From CCMP332 sp040218795 (GTDB lineage Bacteria; Bacteroidota; Bacteroidia; Cytophagales; CCMP332), in assembly GCA_040218795.1 (NCBI GenBank), contig JAVJQT010000001.1:186001-250000 (forward strand): a DNA stretch of 64,000 nt, read 5' to 3'. The number at the start of each line of letters is the position of its first letter. Within the stretch, counting starts at the first letter, position 1. Under the pieces are notes generated by a model that was given only the letters and a program-made list of their open reading frames with translations, had not been told where the DNA came from and made no database searches. The position numbers and the translations under genes are program-made. Shown piece by piece: positions 9,279 through 18,724 of this stretch.

Positions 9279-10249
9279 CAGCTGTCGACTTAATCATATC
9301 GATTGATACTGAATGTGATAAAGGACCTGCTTGGGAAATAAAAAAACCAATGTCTTTCGATAATATAATTGAAGGCATTCCGAAGTATCTCAATCCTCTA
9401 TTTGAAAAATTTGATATCCGGCCGAGTTATTTATTAAGTCCTGAGGTCATGCAAAATGAGCAATGCGTTGATTTGTTTAAGACTCTTAAAAATACAGAAC
9501 TCGGTACGCATTTGCATGGCGAATTTATTGAGCCAGAAGCTGATTGGGCTGCAAATAGAACAAAAACCCCGCAATTGGCTTACGATGCCAAAATTGAAAA
9601 GGAAAAATTAAAAAACCTGACATTATTGTTTGAATCAAAATTCAGTTATGCCCCCAAATCATTTCGCGCAGGTCGCTGGGGCATGAGTAAGTCTACCCTG
9701 CCATTTCTAGAAGAGCTGGGCTATACTGTTGATTCATCTGTATGCAGCTTTAAAACTCATAAATTTGAAAAAGGAGAGGTTAACTTTTGGGGTGCTCCTC
9801 TGCAACCATATTATCCTTCCTTGAATGATTTTAGGAAAAAAGGCAAAATGAAAATCCTGGAAGTGCCGGCTACGCTTGCAAATCTACATTTAATGAAATG
9901 GCCGAAACCTGTATTGCGAAGGCTCAATGACAATAGTAAATGGCATAAGAAAATTTTGGGAAAATTGGGTAGAACCTCCCAAGTAACCTGGTTTCGGCCC
10001 TGGAAAAGCACAGCGGACGAAATGATTAATCTTTCGACTTATTTTATTGAACATTTTTCAAATAATTCGAAACCGGTTGTTCTTAACATGATGTTTCACA
10101 GCAATGAAATATTACCCGGTACCAGTCCTTATGTTCAAAGTCAAAAAGATTTGGATATTTATTTAGATAGCTTGAAATATCTCTTCGAATTTTTAGGAAA
10201 TAATTATAAAGTAAAAGGAATTGGTTTATCGGATTCCAGGAATTATTAA
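9275..10249 (+). CDS. Polysaccharide deacetylase-like protein
   Basis: 324 aa. The first strand carries the acidic metal-site cluster IDTECD (D11, E13, D15), and residues 79-81 give the His pair in GTHLHGEF. Later come FRAGRWGMS and LNMMFHSNEILPGTSPY, the other active-site motifs of the NodB/WalW-like metal-dependent deacetylases. The usual H-x3-H is replaced by HxH, so this is a divergent branch. TTG start at 9275 overlaps the previous TGA (TTGA). It probably de-N-acetylates a hexosamine or acts on a linked sugar in this locus. No signal peptide, so it works in the cytoplasm. Confidence 0.72.
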   Translation: MTAVDLIISIDTECDKGPAWEIKKPMSFDNIIEGIPKYLNPLFEKFDIRPSYLLSPEVMQNEQCVDLFKTLKNTELGTHLHGEFIEPEADWAANRTKTPQLAYDAKIEKEKLKNLTLLFESKFSYAPKSFRAGRWGMSKSTLPFLEELGYTVDSSVCSFKTHKFEKGEVNFWGAPLQPYYPSLNDFRKKGKMKILEVPATLANLHLMKWPKPVLRRLNDNSKWHKKILGKLGRTSQVTWFRPWKSTADEMINLSTYFIEHFSNNSKPVVLNMMFHSNEILPGTSPYVQSQKDLDIYLDSLKYLFEFLGNNYKVKGIGLSDSRNY

Positions 10250-10256
10250 AAGAGTC

Positions 10257-10805
10257 TTGAAATTAAATTGGCCAGTTATTCATACTGAACAATTTTTTGA
10301 ATTAAAACTTCTACATTTTAAAGGTTTAAAAAATAATATTGATGACCTAAAAATTGTCAAAGCAAATGATGACTCTATTTTAGAATTACTAAAAATTTGG
10401 CCGGTCAATATTGCAAAAATGCAGGAAAGACTGGATTCAGGTAATTCTGAATGCTTTATTTCTTATCTAAAAGAAGAGCCTGTCGCGTATCACTGGATAC
10501 AATTTTCCGGAATTCATAAAATAAGGCCAATTGGCAAAAGTATAAATGTGCCTTTAAATGCTTTTATTTTCTATCATACCAGAGTTTCAAAGAACCATCA
10601 GGGAAAAGGGATTAATAAAATTGCCATGTCTGAGATAATTTCATATCAAAAAAAGAATGAATTTCAGATGTCTCTTATCTATACTTCAAAAAAAAACAAG
10701 GCTCAATTTCACAGTCTTAAATCCTTGGGTTTTGAAAAAGTAAAATCAATCACGAGCCTAAAATTAGGTTCAAACTATTATAGCCTTTCTAAAATTTGGG
10801 ATTAA
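10257..10805 (+). CDS. GNAT family N-acetyltransferase
   Basis: About 182 aa. The acetyl-CoA pyrophosphate loop reads TRVSKNHQGKGINKIAM (Q/R-x-x-G-x-G/A), followed by the helix and the terminal strand SLGFEKVKSI. The N-terminal 40 residues are not family-specific. The reading frame is open from TTG 10221, which would overlap the deacetylase by 29 bases; I prefer TTG 10257, eight bases after the previous stop, but cannot prove it. No good ATG is present. Likely O- or N-acetylates a sugar or sugar nucleotide of the pathway. Confidence 0.72.
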   Translation: MKLNWPVIHTEQFFELKLLHFKGLKNNIDDLKIVKANDDSILELLKIWPVNIAKMQERLDSGNSECFISYLKEEPVAYHWIQFSGIHKIRPIGKSINVPLNAFIFYHTRVSKNHQGKGINKIAMSEIISYQKKNEFQMSLIYTSKKNKAQFHSLKSLGFEKVKSITSLKLGSNYYSLSKIWD

Positions 10806-11914
10806 AAATCAGCTTGATATTTGACCATTTTGCGCATCCAAATCAACCTTTCTGGACAGCATTATACAATAAGCTTAATACTACATCGGATTTTGAGCTA
10901 AAGGTATTTTATAAATACTTGCATGGTGGTAAATCAAGAAATTTTTTCCCATTAAAGTTGGAGAAAAGATGGCATAAGCTATTAAATATTCACAATTACT
11001 TCATTCAAGGACATCATTCAAAAATTGGTCTCAAACAGTATTTAAATTCCCCTTACCTGGCAGGCGATTCTAATCAAATAGTTCATATTCTTAATGCACA
11101 ACAATATCCATTTTTAAAGCTCTATTTAGAAAATACCAGACTTATAGTTTCTTTTCGAGGATTTGAAACTCTGGTTAGACCAATATACGATACAAAATGG
11201 AAAACTGAATTGCAAAACTTATTCTTAAAAGCAGATCGTTTACATTTTGTTAGCAATTTTATAATGGATGCGGCGATAAAACTCGGTGCGCCAAAAGAGA
11301 AATGTATAGTAATTCGAAGATCTGTTGATACGGAATTCTTTAAGCCATTGGATAAGGTCAGAAAAAATGAAATTTTACAATTTTGTACTATTGGAAGACT
11401 TATTTGGCAAAAAGGATATCTTTTTGGATTAGAGTCTCTGGCCAGATTAAAAAAAGATGGAGTCCGATTTAGATATAGCGTAATAGGAGAAGGTCCGGAT
11501 CTTGAAGAACTAAATTTTCATGCTCAAAGACTAGGAATAAGCGAAGATGTATTATTTCTGGGGGCTAAAAATCGAGAAGAAATAAGAGAGATTCTATTGA
11601 CTTCTGACTTTTATTTTCACCCGTCAGTTTCTGAGGCTCTTCCTAATACTATTTTAGAAGCATCTTCAATGGCTCTGCCAATAATAGCAAGTAAAGCAGG
11701 GGGAATTCCCGAAGCAGTTCAGGATGGTAGAAATGCATTGCTGAGTGAAATTGCCGATGTGCAAGGTATTTATAATAGCTTGAAACAGTTTATTTCAAAG
11801 CCTGAACAAATAGAAAAAATGGGCAAAATGTCACGTAAATTTATTATTGACAATTTTAATACAGAGAAAGAATTAAATGAATGGAAAAAACTGTATATGA
11901 ATTTGATGAGTTAA
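10796..11914 (+). CDS. Glycosyltransferase family 4
   Basis: 372 aa GT-B enzyme. The N-terminal Rossmann half holds the acceptor side; the C-terminal half (about 195-372) starts with FCTIGRLIWQKGYLFGLESL, continues with YSVIGEGPDLEEL, and has the EX7E donor motif in VSEALPNTILEAS (about 279-287). GT4 enzymes transfer a sugar from a nucleotide donor with retention. TTG start at 10796 overlaps the GNAT stop. 107 bp of noncoding DNA follow before the T9SS protein gene, one of the few gaps in the locus. Confidence 0.9.
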   Translation: MGLKISLIFDHFAHPNQPFWTALYNKLNTTSDFELKVFYKYLHGGKSRNFFPLKLEKRWHKLLNIHNYFIQGHHSKIGLKQYLNSPYLAGDSNQIVHILNAQQYPFLKLYLENTRLIVSFRGFETLVRPIYDTKWKTELQNLFLKADRLHFVSNFIMDAAIKLGAPKEKCIVIRRSVDTEFFKPLDKVRKNEILQFCTIGRLIWQKGYLFGLESLARLKKDGVRFRYSVIGEGPDLEELNFHAQRLGISEDVLFLGAKNREEIREILLTSDFYFHPSVSEALPNTILEASSMALPIIASKAGGIPEAVQDGRNALLSEIADVQGIYNSLKQFISKPEQIEKMGKMSRKFIIDNFNTEKELNEWKKLYMNLMS

Positions 11915-12021
11915 AAAAAGTCAAATGAAACTAAAAATTCATTTTTTCGTTAAAAAAACTATATTTTTACACTTTAATCAAAAGCCATCTATCGTCCTTT
12001 TCCTACTTTATCCTAAATATT

Positions 12022-14157
12022 ATGGAAAATTTTAAATTTTTTAATTATCCCTCAAAAAGAATTCACGGAGTTGTTTTATTGATTCTAACTTCAATCTTTT
12101 TTTCCTTTCATGTCTCGGCTCAAAATGCACTATTTTATATAGAAGATTTTAATGTTGATGGAGAAGGTACAAGTTATACCCGGAGTCATATATTCGATAC
12201 AACCGGAAGTTTTTTTAAGAGTGGATCTACATCAGATTTTGATGGAATTGGTTTTACTCCTACAAATATTCAGAACAACAATTTCCTTGCAATGCAAAAC
12301 CCCGATAATGGAGATCCGGGTGGAGCTGCTGCAGGGCCATCGGATGGTTTGTGTACGCTGACAATCAAAGATTTAATTATAAATAATTACGATACTGTTT
12401 TTCTATCCTATTATTTGGCAGCTCAGAATTCAGCCATATACGGGCCATGGAGATTTGCCAATAGTGGACATTACGTGAATATAGAATATCAGATTAATTC
12501 GGGCTCCTGGACTATTTTAAGTAAGGTAAGAAATACGAACAAATCCGTATTTACATCATTGTATCATACCCGTCGTGCTGTAGAAGTGGCCAGTACTACT
12601 TTGGATACTTTATTAACAGCAAATTTTCGCCTATTCAAAGATACCATTCCAAATGGAGCACTAGGAGATACTTTAAGAGTAAGATTTGTCTTTAAAGGAA
12701 ACGATGGAGCAAAAATGATAGCTCTTGATAAGATAAGAATGCGAGGCCAGTTAGTTAGTGCTTTGCCAAGTAATAGAGCGAGATTATTGTATAGCTATTG
12801 TGGTTATACTACAAATAATATTAATTCGAGTATTTGGGCGGTTAGTGATGATGGTACACCGGAATCTTATGATTTTGAAATATCGGGTGGAGATCTCGGC
12901 GGCCCCGAAGTCGTGAATAAAAGTATTGCGGGAATCAATTTAACCGATTTTACGGGATTGAACTACGGTCAGATTTATAATGTGAGAGTTCGAGGAGTTT
13001 ATAGCGGTGTTCCGGGTGCTTATAGCGATTCCTGGTTTGGTACTTGCCAAATTAGCATCAACAACGACGGGCCGGAAATGCTAACCACTTGTGGTACCTC
13101 GAGATCATTATACGAAAATCTGTATAGCGAAGACATGTCGGGCGCCACCAATTACCGTTTTAGAATTAACGGTGGGACAGTCTATACGACTGGCGGAGAT
13201 AGATTCTTTACACTGGATGATGCAGGGTTTTCTTCGAATGGATCTTATGATATAGAACCTGCGGCTTTTATTGGAGGCGCATGGACATCCTATAATTCAG
13301 TTTGTACTTACACGGTAACTACAGGTGCACCAACAATTGCCTTAAAAAGCCATCAATGTGGAAATACATATAATAATATAAATTCAAGTGTATGGACAGC
13401 TAATGTGCCCAACGCCACGAATTATCAATGGTCGATTACTGGTGGTTTAACTCAAACAGTTTCGACTGGTGCAAACCCTTATCTCCAACTTTCTGATATC
13501 CCGGGTATGGCCTATGGCGTATCTGCTCTTTCTATTCAGGTAAGAGTGACGGTAAATGCTGTTACTGGTACCTATGGATCATCTTGCAGCATCAATATTG
13601 GCTCAAGTGTACCTAGCCCGAATATGCAGTGGGTATGCGGCACCTCTTTTAGTGAGAATAAGACCATATATTCTTCTGTTATTGGAAATGCATCGGAATA
13701 TATTTTCAGGATATCCAATGGATATGACACAGTGTTCGCAAGAAACGCCAATTCATTCAGTTTTGCTCAGCATTTACCGACCTTAGGGGCTGGTAATTAT
13801 AACATAGAAGCAAGAGCAGTTGTAGGAACTGATACTTCTGCCTATGGTAATATATGTGCTGTTACTGTTACCGGTGGTGCTAAAAAAGGTTTATTTAGCA
13901 ATAATACGGAGCAATTAAGCACTTCAAATTATAAGTTTTATCCAAATCCGGTTAAAAATGGTTTAATGGTTGAATCACCATATTCAAATGAATCGAGGAT
14001 AGTCATTTATAATATAGCCGGAAAAACTATAATTGATAAAACTATAATTGGAAGTGAGGAATTAGATTTATCAAACCTACCTCTTGGGCAATACCAAATC
14101 AGGCTCTTAAATGATAATTTATCTAATCCTGAATTTTTTAGATTTTTTAAAGAATAG
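12022..14157 (+). CDS. T9SS type A sorting domain protein with four Ig/FnIII-like repeats
   Basis: 711 aa. A basic N-terminus and hydrophobic stretch end at SFHVSAQ (about residue 34), a Sec signal peptide. After an N-terminal lectin-like beta domain (about 35-245) come four related modules of about 90 residues, each opening with a Cys pattern (CGYTTNNINSS, CGTSRSLYEN, CGNTYNNINSS, CGTSFSENKT, near residues 260, 357, 447, 538). The C-terminal 90 residues are a T9SS type A sorting signal (FYPNPVKNG, NIAGKTI, LPLGQYQIRL). The protein would be carried across the outer membrane and attached to the surface. ATG start. It lies inside the glycan locus, just before more glycosyltransferases. Confidence 0.88.
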   Translation: MENFKFFNYPSKRIHGVVLLILTSIFFSFHVSAQNALFYIEDFNVDGEGTSYTRSHIFDTTGSFFKSGSTSDFDGIGFTPTNIQNNNFLAMQNPDNGDPGGAAAGPSDGLCTLTIKDLIINNYDTVFLSYYLAAQNSAIYGPWRFANSGHYVNIEYQINSGSWTILSKVRNTNKSVFTSLYHTRRAVEVASTTLDTLLTANFRLFKDTIPNGALGDTLRVRFVFKGNDGAKMIALDKIRMRGQLVSALPSNRARLLYSYCGYTTNNINSSIWAVSDDGTPESYDFEISGGDLGGPEVVNKSIAGINLTDFTGLNYGQIYNVRVRGVYSGVPGAYSDSWFGTCQISINNDGPEMLTTCGTSRSLYENLYSEDMSGATNYRFRINGGTVYTTGGDRFFTLDDAGFSSNGSYDIEPAAFIGGAWTSYNSVCTYTVTTGAPTIALKSHQCGNTYNNINSSVWTANVPNATNYQWSITGGLTQTVSTGANPYLQLSDIPGMAYGVSALSIQVRVTVNAVTGTYGSSCSINIGSSVPSPNMQWVCGTSFSENKTIYSSVIGNASEYIFRISNGYDTVFARNANSFSFAQHLPTLGAGNYNIEARAVVGTDTSAYGNICAVTVTGGAKKGLFSNNTEQLSTSNYKFYPNPVKNGLMVESPYSNESRIVIYNIAGKTIIDKTIIGSEELDLSNLPLGQYQIRLLNDNLSNPEFFRFFKE

Positions 14158-14163
14158 CAATAT

Positions 14164-15312
14164 TTGAAAGTAATTGAATTATTAAATTCCCCTCCGGGGG
14201 AGTTTTTTATTCAAAGACATTTGCGAATACTTAGTAAAGTACCTGAATTGGAACTTTACCCAGCCTATTGGCAGACTTCTGAATATGGTTTAATTAAATC
14301 TAAAAACTTCCAAACCCTCAAAGAATTACATTTTTTTAATCGCAATAGACAATCGAGGTTCATAAAGACCTTTTACTACCTGTCAAGTGCTTTCAATTCT
14401 GAATATTATTTGAAAAGAAATCTTGATTTAATTAAGAAAATAGATCCCGATTTAATCCATTTTCATTTTGCACCATTGGCGATTCAATTAAAATCACATC
14501 TTAATAAGTTAGATGTTCCTTACACTCTGAGTTTTCGTGGCTCTGAATTGCTGATTAATTCTCGCCTGGATAAAAAATTGAATAATTCAATTATCGATAT
14601 TTCAAAAAAAGCTTCAGGCTTACATTTTGTTTCAAATTCCCTGAAAGCATTCTTTAATAAAAATTTCGATTTTGATCATCCAAACACAAGGGTTATTTAC
14701 ACCAATATAGACGCGAATCTTAATCAAAGCAAAGAAGTAAAAAATACAGAAGATTTAACTTTGATTTTTGTTGGAAGATTGCATTGGGTAAAATCAATTG
14801 GAGATATTTTAATAGCAATACAAAAAGTTAACGATACAAAAGCAAATAAGAAGGTTTATTTGAAAATTATTGGTGATGGCCCCGAATACGATAATCTAAA
14901 TTTCATGGTTCAAGATTTATCCATAGCAAGCTATGTGAAGTTTTATGGAAAATTAGATCATGAAAGTGTAAATAGAGAAATTTTGAGTGCAGATGCTTTA
15001 ATCTTAAGTAGTATTTCAGAGGGTTTTCCAAATGTAATTGCCGAAGCCGTTCGCTTAAAAATACCGGTAATTACTTCTCGTTTAAAGGGAATCTCAGAAT
15101 TTTTTAATGAAAACGACATGTTGTATTATACGCCCGGAAATCCAACAGAGCTATCAAAACTTATAATTGACCTTAGTCAAATGTCTAAAAAAGAAATTGA
15201 GCAAATGACAACTAGGGCATTTGACAAATCCAGTTTTCTGGTAGATGAAAAAAAGCATTCCAATGAGTTTGTTGATTTTTATTCTAAGGCCCTTAGTTAT
15301 ACTTCGATTTAA
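14164..15312 (+). CDS. Glycosyltransferase family 4
   Basis: 382 aa. GT-B fold with the C-terminal donor domain from about residue 200: LIFVGRLHWVKSIGDILIAI, LKIIGDGPEYDNL, and the EX7E motif SEGFPNVIAEAV (E286-E294). The N-terminal half includes FHFAPLAIQLKSHL and LSFRGSEL, shared with the GT4 at 10796, so the two may be related paralogues. TTG start at 14164, six bases after the T9SS gene, so it is probably cotranscribed with it. Confidence 0.9.
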   Translation: MKVIELLNSPPGEFFIQRHLRILSKVPELELYPAYWQTSEYGLIKSKNFQTLKELHFFNRNRQSRFIKTFYYLSSAFNSEYYLKRNLDLIKKIDPDLIHFHFAPLAIQLKSHLNKLDVPYTLSFRGSELLINSRLDKKLNNSIIDISKKASGLHFVSNSLKAFFNKNFDFDHPNTRVIYTNIDANLNQSKEVKNTEDLTLIFVGRLHWVKSIGDILIAIQKVNDTKANKKVYLKIIGDGPEYDNLNFMVQDLSIASYVKFYGKLDHESVNREILSADALILSSISEGFPNVIAEAVRLKIPVITSRLKGISEFFNENDMLYYTPGNPTELSKLIIDLSQMSKKEIEQMTTRAFDKSSFLVDEKKHSNEFVDFYSKALSYTSI

Positions 15313-15331
15313 ATGAACATCTGATTTTTTC

Positions 15332-16537
15332 TTGAAAGCAAGAATCTTAGTCATTTTATCCCACTGGCCAAATCCAAATACCCCGTATTTAACTATGCTT
15401 TATTCCAGGCTTTATCGCCGCTTTCCGGGAATGGAATTTTACGCTATTAATGTCAATAAGGTTTTTATACCCGAAGAAATTAAAATTGAAGATTTTATAA
15501 ATATCAATAAAAGAACTAAAAATCAGAATTCAATTTCCAAATTTTCGATCTTAAATTTCTCAGTTATAATTGGTCTATTAATTAAACTAAAATCGACCTT
15601 ATTAATTGTTAAAAAATTTCAAAAAAAAGGTCTTGATTTCAAAAATATTATTGGGCATTTATTAAGAAATGAGTCAATCATAAACCTGGAATACGATCTT
15701 GTTTATTACAATGCATTACAATCTGTTAAACATCTACCTCCGGATGTTTATTTTCCAAAGGCCCATATAATTGCAAGTAGTAGGGGAAAAGATTTTGATT
15801 ATGATTTTCAAAGAACTAAAAATGCCATAGGGCAGGTAAATAATTTACATGTAATTAGTGACTACTTAAAATCTCAAGCAATAAAAGCAGGTTTCAGCCC
15901 CGAAAAAATTATAAAAATATATCCAGCCAATACTTCTAGTTTTCCTGATAGTAATAGATGGACTGCAAATAATGAAATCAATGTTTGTACTATTGCTCGC
16001 TTTACCTGGGAAAAGGGCTTAGTTTATTCCATTCGTGCAGTTGCTGAGCTAATAAAAAAAATGCCATCCTTAAAAATTAATTATTATTTGATTGGTGACG
16101 GCATTGATTTAGAAAAATTGAAAATTGAAGCCATTAGACTTGGTGTAGAAGATTTCGTTCATTTTACAGGTTGGCTGTCTCAAAAAGATATTGAAATATA
16201 TATTTCCAAATCAGACATTTATCTATTGTTGTCAATTTCTGAAGGTTTCAATAATTCCGTTATTCAGGCTCAATATTATGGGATTCCTTGTGTGGTTTCG
16301 AATGCCGGTGGACTATCTGAAAATGTTTTACACAATAAAACCGGAATAGTAGTTGAAAAATATAATTCTCAAGCAGCAGCTACGGCAATGGAGGATTTGA
16401 TTGAAGACAGTGAGAAAAGGTCAAATTTATCTATTAATGCAGTTGAACACGCAAGAAAAAATTACAATTTTAACGATCAGGTTGATCGATATGAAGACTG
16501 GATCAATTCGAGCTTAAATAAAAGTGATAATAATTGA
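15332..16537 (+). CDS. Glycosyltransferase family 4 with altered EX7E motif
   Basis: 401 aa GT-B enzyme. The donor domain contains VCTIARFTWEKGLVYSIRAV, YYLIGDGIDLEKL and a motif that reads SEGFNNSVIQAQ: the first Glu is E304, but the second conserved Glu is Gln (Q312). In GT4 enzymes these acidic residues contact the donor and help catalysis, so this one may have altered chemistry or be slow. The rest of the fold is intact. TTG start at 15332, since the ATG at 15313 opens a three-codon frame only. The stop overlaps the TTG of the next glycosyltransferase (TTGA). Confidence 0.86.
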   Translation: MKARILVILSHWPNPNTPYLTMLYSRLYRRFPGMEFYAINVNKVFIPEEIKIEDFININKRTKNQNSISKFSILNFSVIIGLLIKLKSTLLIVKKFQKKGLDFKNIIGHLLRNESIINLEYDLVYYNALQSVKHLPPDVYFPKAHIIASSRGKDFDYDFQRTKNAIGQVNNLHVISDYLKSQAIKAGFSPEKIIKIYPANTSSFPDSNRWTANNEINVCTIARFTWEKGLVYSIRAVAELIKKMPSLKINYYLIGDGIDLEKLKIEAIRLGVEDFVHFTGWLSQKDIEIYISKSDIYLLLSISEGFNNSVIQAQYYGIPCVVSNAGGLSENVLHNKTGIVVEKYNSQAAATAMEDLIEDSEKRSNLSINAVEHARKNYNFNDQVDRYEDWINSSLNKSDNN

Positions 16538-17688
16538 AAGTACTTTTTATTTGTAATGAATATCCACCCTCTGCCCATGGTGGAATCGGTGTTGTCGTAA
16601 AAAATATAGCTGAATTTCTCAGTTCTAATGGCCATGAAGCATTAGTATTGGGTTATGACAATTCAATAAAAAATAATCTAAAAGAAACAATAAATGGTGT
16701 CGTTGTTATACGATTAAAAAACAATTTTGACAATTCAAAAAAAATCAAAATAGGAAGATATTTCCTCAGTCTGTCGCCGATACGAAAGCGATACTATTTA
16801 TCTTCAAAACTCAGACAAATTGAAAAAGACTTTAAACCCGATTTGATAGAAAGTTATGATTGGTCAGGTCCTTTACTGTTAAAACCGAAATCTACCCTAA
16901 TTGTAAGAATGCATGGAGCACATTCTGCACATCAGTATTATTTGAATAAACCATTCAGCAAGCTGATGTATTTTTTTGAAAAACGAAATGTAAAAATGGC
17001 GGATCAACTTTGTGCGGTTTCCAAACATATTGGTAAGCTTACCTTAAAAGCATTGGATCTTTCAAAGAAATTTACAGTAATTTATAATTCGGTTGATACC
17101 GAAAAATTCATTTCAAAGAACAATTTAAAACCGGAAACAATTCGCTTTCTTTATTTGGGAAGAATCCACAAGAAGAAAGGTTTGGAAGAACTGTTTGAGG
17201 TGTATAATTTCTTACTAGCAGATTTTCCGGAATCCAAATTGATTTTACTTGGACAATCCAATGATGAAATTGAAAAGCAGCTGCTTTCAATGGTAGATCC
17301 AAAATTTCATCAAAATATAATGTTTAAAAAGGCCATTGAATACAATGAGGTTCCTTCTGAAATAAACAAAGCTACCTGCCTATTGATGCCTAGTAGGGCA
17401 GAAGCATTTGGCTTATCTGCAATTGAAGGCATGGCATGTGAGAAGCCTGTTTTTCTTACATCCGGAAGCAGTGGTCCCGAAATTGTTGAAGATGGGAAAG
17501 ACGGTTTTCTTTTGAATTTTCAGGATTATAGCAAAAGTGCCACAAGAATTAAAAATGTTTTAATGGATCGTGATTTATCTGAAAAAGTAGCACAAAATGC
17601 AAGAAAATCGGCTATCAGGAAATTTTCTGAAAATACTATAATGAATGAAAATCTCAGGTATTACAGAAAAATAATTAATGAAGTTTGA
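16534..17688 (+). CDS. Glycosyltransferase family 4
   Basis: 384 aa. The N-terminal loop NEYPPSAHGGIGVVVKNIAEFL is the classic start of GT4/GT5-like enzymes. The donor side has FLYLGRIHKKKGLEELFEVY and the EX7E motif AEAFGLSAIEGM (E290-E298). TTG start overlapping the previous TGA. The following GT2 gene begins at ATG 17678 inside this gene, an 11-base overlap. It acts in the cytoplasm on the lipid-linked chain; sugar specificity is unknown. Confidence 0.9.
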   Translation: MKVLFICNEYPPSAHGGIGVVVKNIAEFLSSNGHEALVLGYDNSIKNNLKETINGVVVIRLKNNFDNSKKIKIGRYFLSLSPIRKRYYLSSKLRQIEKDFKPDLIESYDWSGPLLLKPKSTLIVRMHGAHSAHQYYLNKPFSKLMYFFEKRNVKMADQLCAVSKHIGKLTLKALDLSKKFTVIYNSVDTEKFISKNNLKPETIRFLYLGRIHKKKGLEELFEVYNFLLADFPESKLILLGQSNDEIEKQLLSMVDPKFHQNIMFKKAIEYNEVPSEINKATCLLMPSRAEAFGLSAIEGMACEKPVFLTSGSSGPEIVEDGKDGFLLNFQDYSKSATRIKNVLMDRDLSEKVAQNARKSAIRKFSENTIMNENLRYYRKIINEV

Positions 17689-18670
17689 TGTAATTATACC
17701 CACCTGTAATCGAAGAGAATCGATCAATTCGTTTACTGAGCAAATTCTAAAATGTAATCCGGCTCCAGAAAACATTATTGTAGTGGATTCTTCTGATACT
17801 AAAAATCAAAAACTTCTTAATGATGAGAATATTATTTACATATTTTCAAAAAGAAAGAATCAGCCTTATCAGAGGCTTTTAGGATCAAAATACGCAGAAT
17901 CAGAAATTCTAATATATTTTGATGATGACCTTAATATTGTTAACAATTCCATATTCTCAACAATTATTAATACCTATAAATTAGACAGTAATATCGTAGG
18001 AGTATCAGTTGGAATAAACTACAAAAGTTCAATTGGAAGCAATTTTGAAGATTCCATAGTATCTCCAAATTCAACTTTAGCTAGAATGCTATTCAGATTA
18101 AGTGGCGTCCCAAATGTAAAACCAGGTCGCATCAATCGTTTGGGTATGGTTGGTGGACTTTTAAATGTTAATGGGGAAGTTGATTACTTCAATGGTCCAT
18201 GCATGTCTTTTAAAAAAGATATAGTCCATAAAATAATCCCATTTGATTTACTTTCTTTATATGAAAGAAAACTTGGAAAAGGTGAGGACAAAGCAATAAG
18301 TATGTCGGCTCGGAAATTTGGTAAACTTTTTAATAACGCAGAAATATTTTTAGAGCATCCGGAGAATGAAAGCAATTATTTCAATAGCATATTTTCTTTT
18401 GTAAGACGAAGCACGTATTCAAGACTGTATTTGAGTAAAATTTATGCTGAAGTATTTAATAAGTCTCTTTTTCTGGAAATAATAGCATACAATTGGTTTA
18501 TCTTTTGCAGAATCCTTATTGCTTCTTTTTCACTTGTTATTAATTATTCATCTATTAGAAAAGAAAAACTTAAAGGCTTGCTCGCTGCTTTGAAATTAAG
18601 TGTGCTTCTCAAACAAAATAAGAAGAAGCTTACACCTGAGATTAATTGGGAAATAGAACTATCTTCTTAA
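17678..18670 (+). CDS. Glycosyltransferase family 2
   Basis: 330 aa. GT-A fold: FDVIIPTCNRRESINSF at the N-terminus, IVVDSSDT, and the metal-binding acidic triplet in ILIYFDDDLNIV (about residues 80-90). FNGPCMSFKKDIV and GKGEDKAISM provide the acceptor-side and catalytic-base regions (ED motif). One hydrophobic segment lies near 262-290 (IIAYNWFIFCRILIASFSLVI), which may anchor it to the membrane. It is the only clear GT2 among many GT4 enzymes here. ATG start. Confidence 0.87.
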   Translation: MKFDVIIPTCNRRESINSFTEQILKCNPAPENIIVVDSSDTKNQKLLNDENIIYIFSKRKNQPYQRLLGSKYAESEILIYFDDDLNIVNNSIFSTIINTYKLDSNIVGVSVGINYKSSIGSNFEDSIVSPNSTLARMLFRLSGVPNVKPGRINRLGMVGGLLNVNGEVDYFNGPCMSFKKDIVHKIIPFDLLSLYERKLGKGEDKAISMSARKFGKLFNNAEIFLEHPENESNYFNSIFSFVRRSTYSRLYLSKIYAEVFNKSLFLEIIAYNWFIFCRILIASFSLVINYSSIRKEKLKGLLAALKLSVLLKQNKKKLTPEINWEIELSS

Positions 18671-18724
18671 CATACTATTCTGGCGAAATTTAAATCATAT
18701 ATAGACAATAAAGAATGGAATAGA

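Noticed and set aside
18671..18724. Frameshift or missing start in the O-antigen ligase gene
   Set aside because: The frame is open and continuous upstream to 18671; a CTG or TTG start explains it without any break.
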